The notes: generated from the letters alone by a model not told the origin. A stretch of DNA of 64,000 nt from Endocalyx cinctus (GCA_001600455.1 BCKC01000003.1:3696315-3760314); one strand, 5' to 3'; shown: positions 44,464 to 57,756, numbered from the stretch's first letter. Made by a program: numbers and translations.

Positions 44464-46821
44464 ATGCGCCTCATCAACGCGCATAGTCTAGATCTGGAAG
44501 ACTTCGTTGCCTCTAGAGTTCCTGCGTACGCGATCCTGTCGCATACTTGGGAAGACGACGAGGTCAGTTTGCAAGAGTGGGATCGATATCGTCGCAGAAG
44601 GCGAGAAGATAAAAAAGCGAAAATTGATGGTGGCGAAAATGAGGATGGTATTCAAGTAGCGACAAACTCTTCTTCTTGTTCTTGTTCTTCTTCTGGTTTT
44701 GCCAAGATCCGAAAAGTCTGCGAACAGGCCCGCAAAGTCGGACTGGGCTACGTTTGGGTTGATACGAACTGCATCGACAAGAATAGCAGCGCGGAATTGT
44801 CGGAAGCTATCAATTCCATGTTTTCGTGGTACGAGCGGGCCCATGTCTGTTTTGTCTACCTGTCCGATGTGCCCAGTAGTATAGGCAAGACCAGTACGAT
44901 AACCGAAGAAGAAGGAGTGTGCGACGATGAGGCGAAGAAGGGCGGCCAGAACAACAGTCTCCCACAACAACCGAAGAAGGGCGGGTCGTCCTTGTCAACT
45001 GGAAATATAAATAGTATTGGGTATGAGCTGACGAATGAGAAAAACGACTCATCCCCCCTCTCCAAAGCGAGATGGTTTACGCGTGGGTGGACGTTGCAAG
45101 AGCTCCTAGCATCGCGAAGGTTGGTTTTTATGTCAGACGACTGGCTCGAAATAGGCCGGATCGACAAGGGTGAGGCCGCGTTGCTGAGTCGGGAGCGGCA
45201 GGATTTTATCGACGCGGTATCATACGCCACCGGAATCGCGCGCCCATATCTTCTCGGGATCCGTAGTCGATTCGAGGCGAGCATTGCCCTGCGCATGTCC
45301 TGGGCGTCTGCTCGGCAGACCACCCGCGCCGAGGATGCCGCGTACTGTCTGATGGGATTGTTCAATATCAACATGCCTTTGCTATACGGCGAAGGCGGTC
45401 CCAAGGCTTTCCAGCGTTTGCAGCGGGAGATCATGACCGTGTCGACGGACCAGAGCATATTCGCGTGGGAGTGGACCGGGGATGTCAGCGTGTCAGAGGG
45501 GGAGGTCAGCTTCGTCGCCCCTTCGCCGTCTTGTTTCCGCAAGTCGGGCGACTTCGTCGAGCTCGAGGATCGCGGCCGGAGCATGGCCGCGAGCACTTTC
45601 ACGCTGCTGAACTCGGGTCTGTCGCTGCGGCTTTCGATTCACCGGATGCCGCGAACAGGGCTCGCTTTCGCCCTGCTCGAGTGCAGCCACCGGTTCTACT
45701 CCAAGATCGACCAGTACCGGCTCTGCATACCGGTACGGGTCGGGTCTAGGTCGCAGGGCGATGGGACCCGTGTGTGCGAGCGGCTTCCTTGGCCTCCCTT
45801 GCCCCTCTGCATTGCCTTCTTCTCCCCCGAGTTGTACCAGCTGCACATACCGCGCCAGGCGCCGCGCCCGCATCTCAACTTCGAAGGCCTACCGGCCGAG
45901 TTTCTGCACCGCGACGATACGTCATCCTCCCCATCGGAAAATCGCGGTTGCGCCGTCTTGCTGCTCTTTCCGCCGTCAAAGAGGCCATATGTAATTAAAG
46001 GGATGCGGCCTTTCTTCCGAAAAGACTTGTCCGTTCCATCTCTGAGCACTACTACTACCACTACCACCACGACTACTACAACTACAACTACAAATACCAC
46101 GGCCACCATGTTTAAGTCCTCGGCAGAAACGGTGAAGTTCGATACCATCGGCATCTTCTCCTTCCGAAGCTGGTGGTCCGCGGCGGAATACGAGTTCGTA
46201 GGATTAGTGGTCGAAGTTGCGCACGGAAATGATACCGTATGGATCTACCTCAGGGTATGCCGAGACGAGAACTTTATCTTCAAAGCCTGCCGTATTATCA
46301 AAACCAGGAAACAGCGACGAATTTTTTCCTCTCTTCATCTCCCATTCTCTTCGGAATCATTCTCCTCTAGAGACGGAGAAGAAGAGGTCAAAGGTCATCA
46401 TCGTCGTTGTCGAGGCTTATCGAACCCTTGCCCCACTAGTGGTGGTGGCGACGATGGTACCGTGTTTACAATACAGGATGCCGTCGAACATCTCGAGCGT
46501 CGCGGATCATCCGCCTGGTGGGACAAGGAGTCTCACGGGAACTGGTTAGTGGAGATGGGCCAGCCGGCAGTTGATAGCGCCGGCGCCGTGACTGCTCCCG
46601 TATACGTGAACTGCGGGCGCGCTCTGCGAGGGGAACCCGAGCGGACCGGGGAGGTCGACTTCTTCGACATAGCGAACAGACGAAAGGGTCAAGTAGAAAC
46701 CGGCGGCGGTATCACGGATGGCTTCTTCAGCCTCAAGCAGCGATGGTTAGGGTCAGCAGCATATGACAGACGAAGTAGCAGAAGAAAGATAAGGTCCTCG
46801 TCTGAGGTTGACGATAGATAG
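44464..46821 (+). CDS. HET-domain (heterokaryon incompatibility) protein
   Basis: A 785-residue intronless frame. HET domains trigger cell death after fusion of incompatible hyphae in known cases; most family members are uncharacterised. The domain occupies residues about 20-260: YAILSHTW at the start, GLGYVWVDTNCIDK in the middle and RGWTLQELLA at the end, interrupted by low-complexity insertions (residues about 60-78 and 140-190). TTRAEDAAYCLMGLFNINMPLLYGEG follows, typical of the DUF-like extension in this family. The C-terminal half is divergent and has a run of about 15 Thr from ACN repeats. The codons flanking the start match an optimal initiation context. It converges on vps15 and probably lies outside the cluster. 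Confidence 0.9.
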   Translation: MRLINAHSLDLEDFVASRVPAYAILSHTWEDDEVSLQEWDRYRRRRREDKKAKIDGGENEDGIQVATNSSSCSCSSSGFAKIRKVCEQARKVGLGYVWVDTNCIDKNSSAELSEAINSMFSWYERAHVCFVYLSDVPSSIGKTSTITEEEGVCDDEAKKGGQNNSLPQQPKKGGSSLSTGNINSIGYELTNEKNDSSPLSKARWFTRGWTLQELLASRRLVFMSDDWLEIGRIDKGEAALLSRERQDFIDAVSYATGIARPYLLGIRSRFEASIALRMSWASARQTTRAEDAAYCLMGLFNINMPLLYGEGGPKAFQRLQREIMTVSTDQSIFAWEWTGDVSVSEGEVSFVAPSPSCFRKSGDFVELEDRGRSMAASTFTLLNSGLSLRLSIHRMPRTGLAFALLECSHRFYSKIDQYRLCIPVRVGSRSQGDGTRVCERLPWPPLPLCIAFFSPELYQLHIPRQAPRPHLNFEGLPAEFLHRDDTSSSPSENRGCAVLLLFPPSKRPYVIKGMRPFFRKDLSVPSLSTTTTTTTTTTTTTTTNTTATMFKSSAETVKFDTIGIFSFRSWWSAAEYEFVGLVVEVAHGNDTVWIYLRVCRDENFIFKACRIIKTRKQRRIFSSLHLPFSSESFSSRDGEEEVKGHHRRCRGLSNPCPTSGGGDDGTVFTIQDAVEHLERRGSSAWWDKESHGNWLVEMGQPAVDSAGAVTAPVYVNCGRALRGEPERTGEVDFFDIANRRKGQVETGGGITDGFFSLKQRWLGSAAYDRRSSRRKIRSSSEVDDR
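46047..46098 (+). repeat. ACN trinucleotide tract coding for poly-threonine
   Basis: Mixed ACT, ACC, ACG and ACA codons encode an almost uninterrupted Thr run in the HET protein. The mixture suggests an old tract or selection on the protein rather than a fresh microsatellite expansion. Confidence 0.85.
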
Positions 46822-47971
46822 ATACAGGTATAGATACATTTGTATATACGTATGAAGCTCTAAACACATATGAGGTCGGGTAGCTTTCCTTGGTTATAAA
46901 CAGCTGTTTATATCATTCTTAAATCCATCCTCTTCAACTCCTTACGTCGCATGATGTTCTACCCCTCAAAATTTCACTCAATTTGATGTTTAACCGACAG
47001 CCTGCTCAATAGATGACACCCGGGCAAGAGAGGGGATAACATTGTTAACGTATTACAACGTACTTTCTCGTTCGTATCCCAGCAAACGTCCTCGACAGCA
47101 AGAGATAATGAAAGAAGAAATATCACAACGTGTGGTATTCAGACCTATCTGATTCGTAATCACTAACTATCGAGTGAATCGACAAAGCCAATCCCTGGCC
47201 GAATGACGCAATGGAGAGATGGTTATATGAATATAATGTTAGTGGGAAAAGGGAAAAGAGGAATGCGTGGAAAAGGATATATGTAGCTAGGAAATAGGGG
47301 TAGGCTAGTGGGGTCTCACTTCCCTCGACGTTCCTGGCGCTTGTATTACCTAGGCTGAAGGGCGATGTCAAGGCAGTGCCTGATCTCTTCCAGAATTCTT
47401 TCTGGGGTATATTAGAATTTTTAGGACGAAATAACAATCGAAATCGCACATAATTATAATCATAGTAATACAGAAAAGAAGAACGAGGTAAAGTTTACGG
47501 TCAAGGGATAGTAGGTAGTAAAAAACAGAATCGTATTTGATATGAACGAAGACTACGTACATTATTCAAGTATCGTTTACTTCTGGCAGGATAAGTATAT
47601 CGTAAAATTTTCTCTATTATGTATAGTATGATTAATTCATTTTATCTGTTCCTTCAGTTGGAAGAAAAAGAAAGAAAGCCGTAGAGGATCAAGTATATAA
47701 TAACGTTTAATCATATCCACCTTAATCCAGCCAACCTCCCCCCGACGCCGATAAACTCCCTAATAAGACTGCCTACATGAATACATGCACTAAATGTTTC
47801 CCTCACGCTTATATAGGCATATATATTGAACAGAAAACGCTGAATAAGACTTTCCATGGGATCTTGATATCAAGTCAGCTGTAGGAAATAATCCTCCTCG
47901 ATATTGAGATCTTCCGATATACCAGAATCCTCGTCACGACCCGCATGAGGTTCCACCTTGCCGTGGCAGTC
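46822..47971. other. convergent intergenic region
   Basis: It holds the 3' regions of the HET and vps15 genes. A 108-residue minus-strand frame (47123-47449) is unrecognised and AT-rich, and I do not call it. Confidence 0.4.
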
Positions 47972-50900
47972 CTACTGAAAGACGAAGATGACGCCCGAGC
48001 GGTCGACGCTGACCGTCATGGTGTACGGCAGCTCGAGGACGGCGACGTCGAGGATCGAGTCCAAATGGCTCCTGAGCAGCTGGCCTTGCTCGGCCGATAT
48101 GACCGAGTGTCTCGGCGGCTTTTCTTTACCGCCGCTATTTGCTCCTCCGGCTTTGGTGCTGCTACTACCCTTGTGGCCGTCCGCGCCCGACCCCTTTGGT
48201 AGGCGCTCGACGTTGAGGGTTAGCCCTGGCTGGTTCGGGGTCGCCATGGTGACGAAGACGGGTTTAGCTTCGTCTACGCCCAAACCACTGAAAATTGAAG
48301 AGTTCTCGACTCGCATGAGATCCCAGAAACGAAGTTTCTTGTCGGACCCCCCTGTCAGTATATATCCGTAACGGACATCTCGCTGATCTTCCATTGCACC
48401 AGAACCGACTACCAAAGCGCGGACGCCCCGATCGGCATTACCTGCACTAGTGGTAGGCTCGATGTTGGTAGCAAAACGACCCAGCATCCCTTCAGGTTTG
48501 TCTTCATCCACATCCCAGGGCTTGTACTCCTTCGGCCCTTCCTTAGCCCCACTAACCCGGTAGATCTCTCGACATTGCGTCTTCTCCAAATCCCAGACGG
48601 TAACTTCGCCAAGACCTGTACCGCCCGCGACGCAGACCCATTTCCCGCGACCCTTCGAGGGATGGAGGCTCAAGCGGTAAATAGCCGACTTTCCTGGTAA
48701 GCCCCAGCCCTTCAACCGCATTTTGAAGCGCAAATCCCACAGATCCAACACGCCGTGAGACGTTCCGAGCAGGAGCCAATTACGTTTCCGATCTACGCAG
48801 AAACATGTCGGTGTGCCGTGATGTACCGGGTTTTCAAGGACGTACAAGAGGGTCATAGTGCGGAGGTCAATGCCTAACACGCGTGACCGGTTAGTAGCCA
48901 GCATTAAAACCGAGCTTAGCTCGTGTTTAAAGTGCTCGCACCACACTGCGTATTCTTCTTGAGGAAGTTGATATTCTCGAAGAAGGCGTGATCGGATATA
49001 CTTTGTTGTACCTCCAGAGGAAGCCGAGTCAACTTTGACTACATGTACCCTACCATCGGTCGCGCAACTGACAAAAGTATGCGTGTTTTCAATGAAGCAG
49101 AGAGCCACAATTTTCGCACCAGTGGCATGTTTGTGAGTTTGGCGTGCCCGATGCGATACATTACGCTCAAGGCGCGACGCATCCCATACTTTGACGCAGC
49201 CATCGTCGCCACCGGTGATGAAAAATTGATGGTCCGGCGAAATAATGACGCGATTAATAGCGCCGATATGCTCGGAAAACGTCGCAACGAGTTTCCCTGT
49301 CGGTTTCCATGCGTCGTCGTTGAGCTGGCCAGCGGCTTTGCTAGCTTTTCTTCTCGTAATAGGCGAAACAAGAGGACCAAACTCTACCGTATCGTGAGGA
49401 TAATTATCAACATACATGTTATCGAGCATCTTTAGTATGCTAGGATCGTTTCCTTCGTACGTGTGTGATGCACGCAGTCTTATCCCCCCAAAGTCATTCT
49501 CACTTACTGTCGACGGTATCGTTATTTGCGGCGGCAGGTTTTGAGAGAATGGGCCCTCAACTTGACCAAAGGCATTTGTCTCGGTCGTTCCCGTCTCTGC
49601 GATAGACCTAGCGCTATCTTTTCTATTTAGAAGATCAAGAGCGCTGGACTGATGTCGGATAGCTCTCCTCGACGAATAAGGCGCATCCGATACAGACGAG
49701 GTATCATCGCGGATGCTTTGTGCTCTTGTAGCCGAAGAAGCTCTCCTCAGCTCGTCAAGAATTCCACGCCCATCAACTGGCGAGGACGGGTGGGTTTGTA
49801 TAGGTGATAAACCTCTATTATCTCTCGTTTTAGGTGATACTGCACCGCCCTGGCTACTAAACCTAGAACGATGAGCATTGATAGCGACCCGTCGTCTCCT
49901 ACCCACAGGCTCGTCGATGGTCATTGAAGCATCCATCAGAGCATCAGCAATAGTATACGGCCCTTTATCTGAGTTGGAGCCACGACGTTGTTGCCATTTT
50001 GGCTCGTCTACAGTTCCAGATTCATCAAACATAATGGTTTGCATTTTGACGTTTAGACTTCTCAAGGGAACAATCTCGCTCAAAGCTGTAGCACTACTAT
50101 CTTGTGCGCTGAGATCACGATTTTTCATCTGGCTTAGTCGCCAAATAAACTCCCTAAGAGCAAGTAGTTTGAATTCGTCTTCATGAGCCATACCCATGTT
50201 TCTTAGTCGACCAAGCCATTGTTCATCCTCGTCATTCCGAGGCACTTTGCTAAGTGTCTGAGGTTGCAATTCGCGTGAAGAACGGATTGATAACGCAGTA
50301 GATGCTATTGCAAACGTGGATTGTTTCTGTTGCCTAACCACCTTCCAAAATAATCCCCGGTCCGTTTTCTGCGCCCAAGATAATGCTAGGTCAAAGACGG
50401 TTCTAGACATAGGTTTCTTCAGCGCATCTAGTAATGCCAGTTCCGAAAATTTGGGGATAATAGCGGATTTCAAGAAAGGCTTGACTAGAGGTAGGGCGAT
50501 GCATCTAATATCTGCCGGGGATAGAAACGCCGCGGCACTGGCGATATATTCCGTGGCAGATTCCCTGATCCATACGTTCGGGTGCATGGTGAAGCGACCA
50601 ACAACATCTATTAGCTCCCATGTTTTGGTCTTTGACAGCAAGCCTAACTTAGCAAGTTCAGCAAGGGAATGCAATGCTGCTTGAACGACATGCTCTTCTG
50701 GATCCGTGACTGCTTGAACCATAAGGGGGAGACTGAACTCTTCTAGACTAGTGCTTCCCAAAAAGGCTGCAATTCCTACAATCGTATCAAAGAACGCGCA
50801 TCTCAACATCCAGTCTCGATCGTTCAGATATGTATTCAGATGTGTAAGAAGAATGTCGTTTGATTCAGCACTTCCAAAGAACATGCATAGTTCAGGTACA

Positions 50901-52762
50901 GAACTTAGAAATGCGCGGCGTACCGATGCATCGGAATCTTCTACGAGCGCTTTGGCGTGGCTTTCGAAAAGTTCAACTAATTCAGCTTGTGCGTTGTCAA
51001 AAAGTCCATCGAATGCAGCATCGGGGTCGCTTCCTGCTTCTACTTCGGGATCGGCCACGGTGATAGAACCATCTGCTCTCAGAATAGCAGTCAATTCTAG
51101 AAATTTAGATGCGGCGGTTGCAAGGCTGCCGAGGCATGATGCGTACGTAGCGCGCACCAGTACACTCGGTTCTCTGCGTTCCTTGCCCATGATGAGTTGC
51201 CTAGAGGCACCAGACAAGAACACTTGCATCCTAGGCATAATGTATTCCGGAAATACATGTGCGTTGACCGGGGTGACGACGGTGACCAAAGACAATAGCT
51301 GCGTTACTGATCTGAGTGCCGCGATGGCAACTATATCAACATCATCATTAAGGAGTGTCATCAAGTACGGCAAAACACGGTCTAGCTTTGCCTCGTCTGT
51401 TAACCTCTCGGAGAAAGCCAGCAGCAAGTCGCAAGCCCGAATCTTCGAGGCCGATCGAGCGGTGTTCCTAAGAGATCCGGCAATCAAGGTGAGGAAAATC
51501 AGGGTTCCATCATCTTTGGAAGGTTGTGCGCCCGAGGAGACAAAGTGCTCGCGATTGGGTATACTTAGGCGCACTGGGAATAATCCTAAGCCTAGCCGCG
51601 GGGTAAACTGCACGAGGCCACCTTTCTTCTCATCTTCTTGATAGCCTAAGAAGTAAGCAATCTTGTCGAAATCGTAAAAAACTCGGTCTACCCGTTCATC
51701 GGCTTCACCTAGGTTTTTGTCTGAGCCTGTTATTTGAGCTCTGCCCGAACTAGGATCTGTGATGAGTTCCATATACTGGTGGAGAAAGCTGTAAAAGTAT
51801 TCCGGGAAAACTTTATTCTTGTAGAAGTCCAGGTACTGTTCAGCGGAATAGCGCTTTTGGGGATCTCGCTGTATCATACTCGATAGCATCTCACGTAATC
51901 CTTGATCTGGAATTCTACTGAGATGTGAAATGACCGGATCATACTCCCCACTGCGATACTTGAAAATCTGGCTAAGACTGAAGATAGGAGTTTCCAAGAA
52001 CAGCTCTGCAATAACGCAACCGGCACTGAAGATATCCATGGACCAAGTGAGGTCGTCACCACCTAAAGCTTGCGGGTCTGATATATGTTGAACGAATCTT
52101 TCCGGGGCAATATAGCAAGTTCGTCGACCCGACAGATCAAAGTAGTATGAATAAGTGCCAGGGTTGTTCTCGGGGAGTTTAGTCGGCTTATATGAACCGG
52201 AGAAATCGGTGAGATAGAGCCAGTTCCATGACGTGACCATGACATTCTCCGTCTTAATATCACCGTGGTAGACATCGCGAGCGTGGCAGTCGCGAAGAGC
52301 GCACAGGAGCTGAAATGCTAACCATCTCTTCTCTATATCTTCGAGGAAAGGTCGGGTCGACATGCGATCGTAGAGGGAGCTATAGATATATTGGCGGACT
52401 AAAAAGGCATTTTCTTGAGTCTCGAATGCGCGCTCGAAACCTAAAGCATTTGGGACATCTTTCAACTTATCCCTCTCCTCTTCACCAATGAAATTTAGTA
52501 AATTGCCGCGATAGAAAAGTGGTGAGAATAGGGATGGTTATATCTCACCTAAAATCTTCTTTCTATATTGCGACAGGTCGCACGGGGTGTACGGTTTAAC
52601 AGTAACTTTAACTAATGCAACACCATCGTGATGGCGAGCGCGTATACTTTTCATAAATCGAGCGCTTCCCAAAGACCTCTCGTGAACTAAATCGGATAGC
52701 TCCGGCACGTCTATACTAGCCGAACCCGCGTAGGGTGTGGCAAGGGAATAGCTGTTTCCCAT
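47972..52762 (-). CDS. vps15: Vps15 protein kinase, regulatory subunit of Vps34 PI3-kinase
   Basis: Scaffold of the Vps34 complexes in autophagy and vacuolar sorting. Exons 52762-52549 and 52479-47972 give 1,573 residues. The start MGNSYSL gives an N-terminal Gly for myristoylation; the in-frame ATG five codons upstream would destroy this. The 69-nt intron joins YRKKIL to EERDKLKDVPNALGF. Kinase domain about 30-320, with HGDIKTENVMV and DFS in place of DFG, as expected for this atypical kinase, then CYIAPERF. HEAT-type repeats span about 380-760, followed by a Ser-rich linker. C-terminal WD40 repeats from about 1,150 include HIGAINRVIISPDHQFFITGGDDG and YILTGGSDKKLRFWD. Ordinary housekeeping gene. 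Confidence 0.96.
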
Positions 52763-54153
52763 ATTGCGATCATTCAAGGGAGGATAAAGGTTGGTGACGT
52801 ATATTTATCATCTTTTAGTGAGTTTCCATAAGGAAAGTATCGGTTTGGGTATTGTCGCTTGGTAAATAGTCAGCATATCATTGCATTGTCGTCAAAATAT
52901 CTACTACGTAGTGGGTAGTACGGAGGTAAATTATCAAGTGAGCAATGCTTGGGAAGCTGTTGAAGGAAACACGAGACTATGTGGTCATGCAGCTATTAAT
53001 TATGACATAGCTGTAGGGTAGACCGTTTAGCTTGTAGATAGGCACTTGTTGTCTCTGTAGCGTAGCCTCTAGTAAGCTCCACTTCTACTCTCTCGGACCT
53101 CGCATATGCCTATATCCCCGATATTCAGGTATGGACAGAATAAGAGGATGGCTGCAATTTGACTTCTACTTTCTACGACGTGTAATATAAAGTAAACATT
53201 GGAAGAAATTCAGTAAAGGATCAATTTAACACAGGAAGAAGAAAAAAAAAAAATCGTTTATGATATAGTAACAATAATCTTGCTTGCTACCGCTCAAATT
53301 CTTTTCCTATTATTAACTAAGGTAAGGGATTCTGGGAATCATGTAGACTAGGCAACAGGCATTCTAACTAGACGTCAGGTCTCTACGCCACCAACGTAAA
53401 TTACAAACCCCGCCTTTGCTTTGTATTGTGCCTCATTCATTCACCACAAGATAGAATATAATTCGAATCTCTTGGACCCCATTCCTGTATTTACCAGAAG
53501 TCTAAAGGGGAGCTTAGAATAGTACCAGCGTCAAACCCATCCTCCTCTAGTGAGAACTGAAATGTAATTACATCGCTAATGCCCTCCTCCACAGCGTCCA
53601 CCGAGCACGCACCACTCCAAAGGGGAAATATAGATTAGATGATCGGAGGAATGGAGGAGAGCGCATGGGCAAGTCGTCAGATAAATAAGTGCGTATCTCC
53701 CTCTGCATGTCGCTCCGCGGGTAACCAGTCGACAATCCATATCTCCTACTGATTATTTCCAAGCCAGGTGGTGATCTGAGTCGGTACAGAGCCTGCGCAA
53801 AGTATGAAAGAATTTCTAGAGATGAAAACGTAATGCGCGTATCATTCGCGAGAAAAAAAAAGAAGAGAAGAAGAATAAAAACAAGGACATGTTGTATCTA
53901 TGTGCAAAGATTGGTGGTACTGAAAGGGGCCGAATGAGAGAGTCGGAGTATATCAACGACGAGGGTGGGTATCTTATGTGTTCAAACACACGGCCTTAGA
54001 AATTAGGAACAGGAAGGGATGCATCAAGCAATACGCCAATGGATCTGTGAAAAAAGTGTTTCCCAAACGCCAGAGAAAATGTGAACCGAGCCATGTATAC
54101 TTCGTCAAATCTTCGAATCGTGGAGGAGTGTCGTAAAAAGCTTGACATCTAAA
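52763..54153. other. intergenic: vps15 promoter and SH3-gene 3' end
   Basis: About 1.4 kb with no recognisable gene; the 64-residue frame at 53568-53762 is not supported. Short A-runs occur at 53243-53253 and 53850-53858. Confidence 0.4.
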
Positions 54154-56071
54154 TCAAAAGTGTTGGCCGCCTTGCTGTACGCTTGATCCCGTCTCCGTAG
54201 ATCCATCTCCGTCAATCGTCTTTCGCCAGTGTTCGGGTAAACAGACACAAACCAAGGGGAACGCCTTGATTTCACCGCTTACGGGAGGTGATTCGTCACG
54301 TCCTCGGCCAGAGGTATGTGAAACTCCACTGTCTCTCTGAGATTGTCTCCGTGCTTCCCACTCATCTGCTCTTTCATCTAGCATCACGCCGGTCGCCCAT
54401 CCATCATCCCAAATGCCCACGATCTTCAACATATCGCCCCTTTCTAAGGCGAATTCGTCGGCTGCACGAGGTTGGTACGCCCAGAGAACCGCTACACGAT
54501 TTCCAGGGTGAATGTCATCCTGGGAGTAGTAATCTTTGAAAAACGGCAGTTGTTCGGACTGCTGGCTATTTACTCCCGGGGCAGATGAGAGACCCCCGGG
54601 ACTAGTGGGAGACTGAGCATCTTCGCCAGCCAAGACCGAGTTGCTTGACAAAGAACCGTTTCTGCGAAGCATCGTAGGGGGCGGTCGTAATACTCCTCCC
54701 CGAATTTCCGATCTCGCCGGACTACCACCATACGAATCTGATGAGGAGTGATTGTCTCCTTTCCTTGATGCCGCCATGTAGCCAGCGGCGCCACCCATAG
54801 CAGCTGCGCCCGCTGAACCTCCATGTCTTGAAGACTCTCTCGGCCCTTCCAGGGCAGACATCCGCGCAATTCTACCACCTGGTAGTATTTCAAACCCTTG
54901 CGCAGGAGACTTGGAGGAGACCTTGGCAGTTGAGGGAATCGCTCCCATCCTAGTTGGTGATGGCTGGTTAAAAACACTACCATTTTGACTACCGCGTCTT
55001 CGTCGGGCAAACCTAATGCAGAAGAATAGGAGAATGGCTAAAAGAGCAAGCCCGGCTACGGATCCAACGACAATTCCTGCGATAGCACCGCCCGAAAGAC
55101 CAGATGATGTACTGTTGCCAGTTGGATTAGGAGTTGTGGTAGCTGTCGCGCTGGGTAGAGATGTACTCAGGTCGACGGTGGGTGTGATAGTAGGCAAAGT
55201 CACATTCACGCAACGTTCTTGTGCATTAGAGCTATAGCAGCAGGTATCGGTTGAGTTGATACCGCCAGAAGCACAGTACGAACATAATCCAAAGGTGCTA
55301 TCTCCGTATCCACAGTTATCTGGCTCGTTAGAAATGCCCGCGATACAGTTGTTACCGGAGATCGAGTTCGACGGGATACTGCAGTCGATGAAATCAGCTC
55401 GAAGCTGACTCTGAGCATTTGAGCCCCCCTGAGTGGGACAGAGATCGGTATCTGATACTATCAGTGCTTCGCTCTCGGCAAATTGAACGCAAGTATCAGC
55501 GCACAGAGGCCGCGAGGCTTCTGTAGACATGGTGCAGTTTGATAAAGAGTTCTGGATGACGCCATTACACATTACCGAAGTGGTAAAGCGGGCATACAAG
55601 TCGGTACTAGTCAAATTTACATTGCCACATCCGAGCAAGTTCTGATATCTGGAATTTCATATAAGCTTAAGCATAGTATATATACTGAGGTGCTTACTCA
55701 CTTGGTCTGGGTATAGCTCCCGTCGATATACTGCGCCATCTGTTGGTCAAATGATTCTGTGTCGGTCACATACTGGAGGAAAGGGCTGCAAAATAATCAA
55801 GTCAGTACTGCGCTCTTCGTACCAACCCGGAACAAATAAGACACGGAGGATTTCCAGATAATACTCACTATATATCACTAGCAGGGGAGCCAGTAAATAC
55901 CGTTGCGGAACTGAAGGCTGGGCAGAGCGTAGAATTTGCTAGCGACACACAGGTGCCCTCCGCGACTGCGACCGAAGATGTTGAGAGGAGAAGTGATATG
56001 ACCAGCTTCGGATTACCCCAGCCTCGGCGACTCCCCATACTTTTATTTCTCTGCGACTTAAACCCTCCCAT
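54154..56071 (-). CDS. single-pass membrane protein with Cys-rich ectodomain and C-terminal SH3 (Fus1-like layout)
   Basis: Exons 56071-55869, 55785-55702 and 55648-54154 give 593 residues; an ATG at 56038 (MGSRRGWGN) would give 582 and places the signal peptide (LVISLLLSTSSVAVA) closer to the N-terminus. The ectodomain (to about 270) carries many Cys, for example CGYGDSTFGLCSYC, plus several N-glycosylation sequons, then a Ser/Thr/Pro stalk. The TM helix (GGAIAGIVVGSVAGLALLAI) is followed by RFARRRRG, fixing the SH3 in the cytosol. The SH3 domain spans about 470-540 (AVLWAYQPRAADEFALERGDMLKIV, DDGWATGVML). The layout resembles yeast Fus1 and surface sensor proteins; the actual function is unknown. 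Confidence 0.85.
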
Positions 56072-57714
56072 CTTGCTAACCAGATTCGGTTCCCGACTGC
56101 AGACGTGATTATCAAGTTCAATATCAGATGATGTAATAGAATGATTGCTGTAATTGATTATCATCGAAGTTGAAAATGCATCACTAGCCGAGTCTATCGC
56201 TAATCGTATGTAGGGTTCTGAAATAATATCCACTCCGAGGTCGACGCGAATACCGTGATAGGGAGGTCAACTGGTTATGACCTATGTAAATCAGTCGCTA
56301 TTAAGAACAAAAACAACCGGTCTTATTTTATCAATTTTTTTTTATGTTGGCTTTTTTTTCAGGTTAGTCGAAGCAAATAGTCGACCTTATAACGAAAGAA
56401 TGAAACAATTTCTCGGGAGATTATAATTTGAAATGAGTGTAAGAGAATGCTGTTTGCGATGTAATGGCTGTGGAGGGTTTCCAATAATCAAGTGTAATGA
56501 TCAGGGAACTGACTCTAGAATAATGAACGAATGACTTCAGTTGGAGAAAGAACGACTGAAGTGAGTGACTTTTAAGGTAAGTTGTGGGAAGGTATTATTA
56601 GCGAATGTAGAGACCTCTCATAGAAATGGTGGTTTGGCAGATATCAGATTTTTTTTTTTTTTGGTGGTCGTTTGTTCAATGCAAGTTGCCGGACGCGATA
56701 CAACGAGATTCCTAGCGATCGGTTCGGTTTACGGACATGCAAATAGAAAATGAAATACAAAAAAAAAAAAAAAACTGTAGAAGAGGTACGCGCGCACACA
56801 CTCGAAATTAGACACTAGACAATTGAGGTATTAAAGGTAAGATGGAAAAAAAGAAGAGAAAAGTAAAGAAAAAAGACACAGGTAAAACAGGCTACTGGTT
56901 ACGGCGCGGTGTCAAGAGACCGTAAAACAGGCCAGGCGTGCTGGTTAGAGAAAGAAAAGTGAAGTTCTACGAAGTAAAGGAAATAAGAGATGGGAACAAA
57001 AGTAGTGCGAGAAAGGTTGGTTGGTCGGTTGGGGGGGTGGATTAATGTTGCTAAGCGGTTTTGGAGGCGCTTGGATGCTTGAACGTCCTAAGCTGCAGCA
57101 TCGCTTAACCTAACTAAAGCATGTCACTTTAAAGAGAGATTTATGTACCTTCCGAAGGGAGATAGCGGTAATTTTGCAGTAATTTTACATAAATATGTAC
57201 CTAGGTACACTACTGAGGTACTTGTACTTAATAAGACCGCATATATCAATTAAATAGCAGGGCACAATGCTAGTTCGTCTTTACCATTACCAGTTTAACG
57301 GCAATCCTTCTCCACTAACTTAGTGTACGTAGTGTAGTATGTAGTACATATATGTATGCATTCATACCATGTAATACTGCGTAGTGTACCTCGCATCTGC
57401 TCATGCACCTGTATGTGCATGTGCTACCTAAGTTAAGTGTCCGTATAGATGTAATATGATAAAGGAATAGCTTACTATTAAATATATACGATACTACGCT
57501 GCTAAAAGAGAAAAATAAAAAATAAAAGAGATCATATAAGTAGGTATATCATTAAAAGATTTGGAAAACTTTGTTATACTCAAAAGATGAAAGGCAAGGT
57601 CATATCTATGGTCCATTCTCTTATCTTCAATTTAATATTTAATTGATGGAAGTACTACTTAGGTACTTAGGTAACCTACCTATATTGTACATTTAGGCAT
57701 GTATGAGTACACAC

Positions 57715-57718
<4 letters not shown>

Positions 57719-57753
<35 letters not shown>
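57719..57753 (+). repeat. (AG)17 microsatellite
   Basis: Seventeen perfect AG units within the gene-poor stretch. Confidence 0.97.

Positions 57754-57756
<3 letters not shown>

Noticed and set aside
45465..46154. Several 94-152 residue frames inside the HET gene
   Set aside because: Overlapping shadows in GC-rich coding sequence, including a poly-Val frame created by the Thr-codon tract.
47123..47562. Minus-strand frames of 64-108 residues before vps15 stop
   Set aside because: No homology visible, AT-rich, lie in the convergent 3' region.
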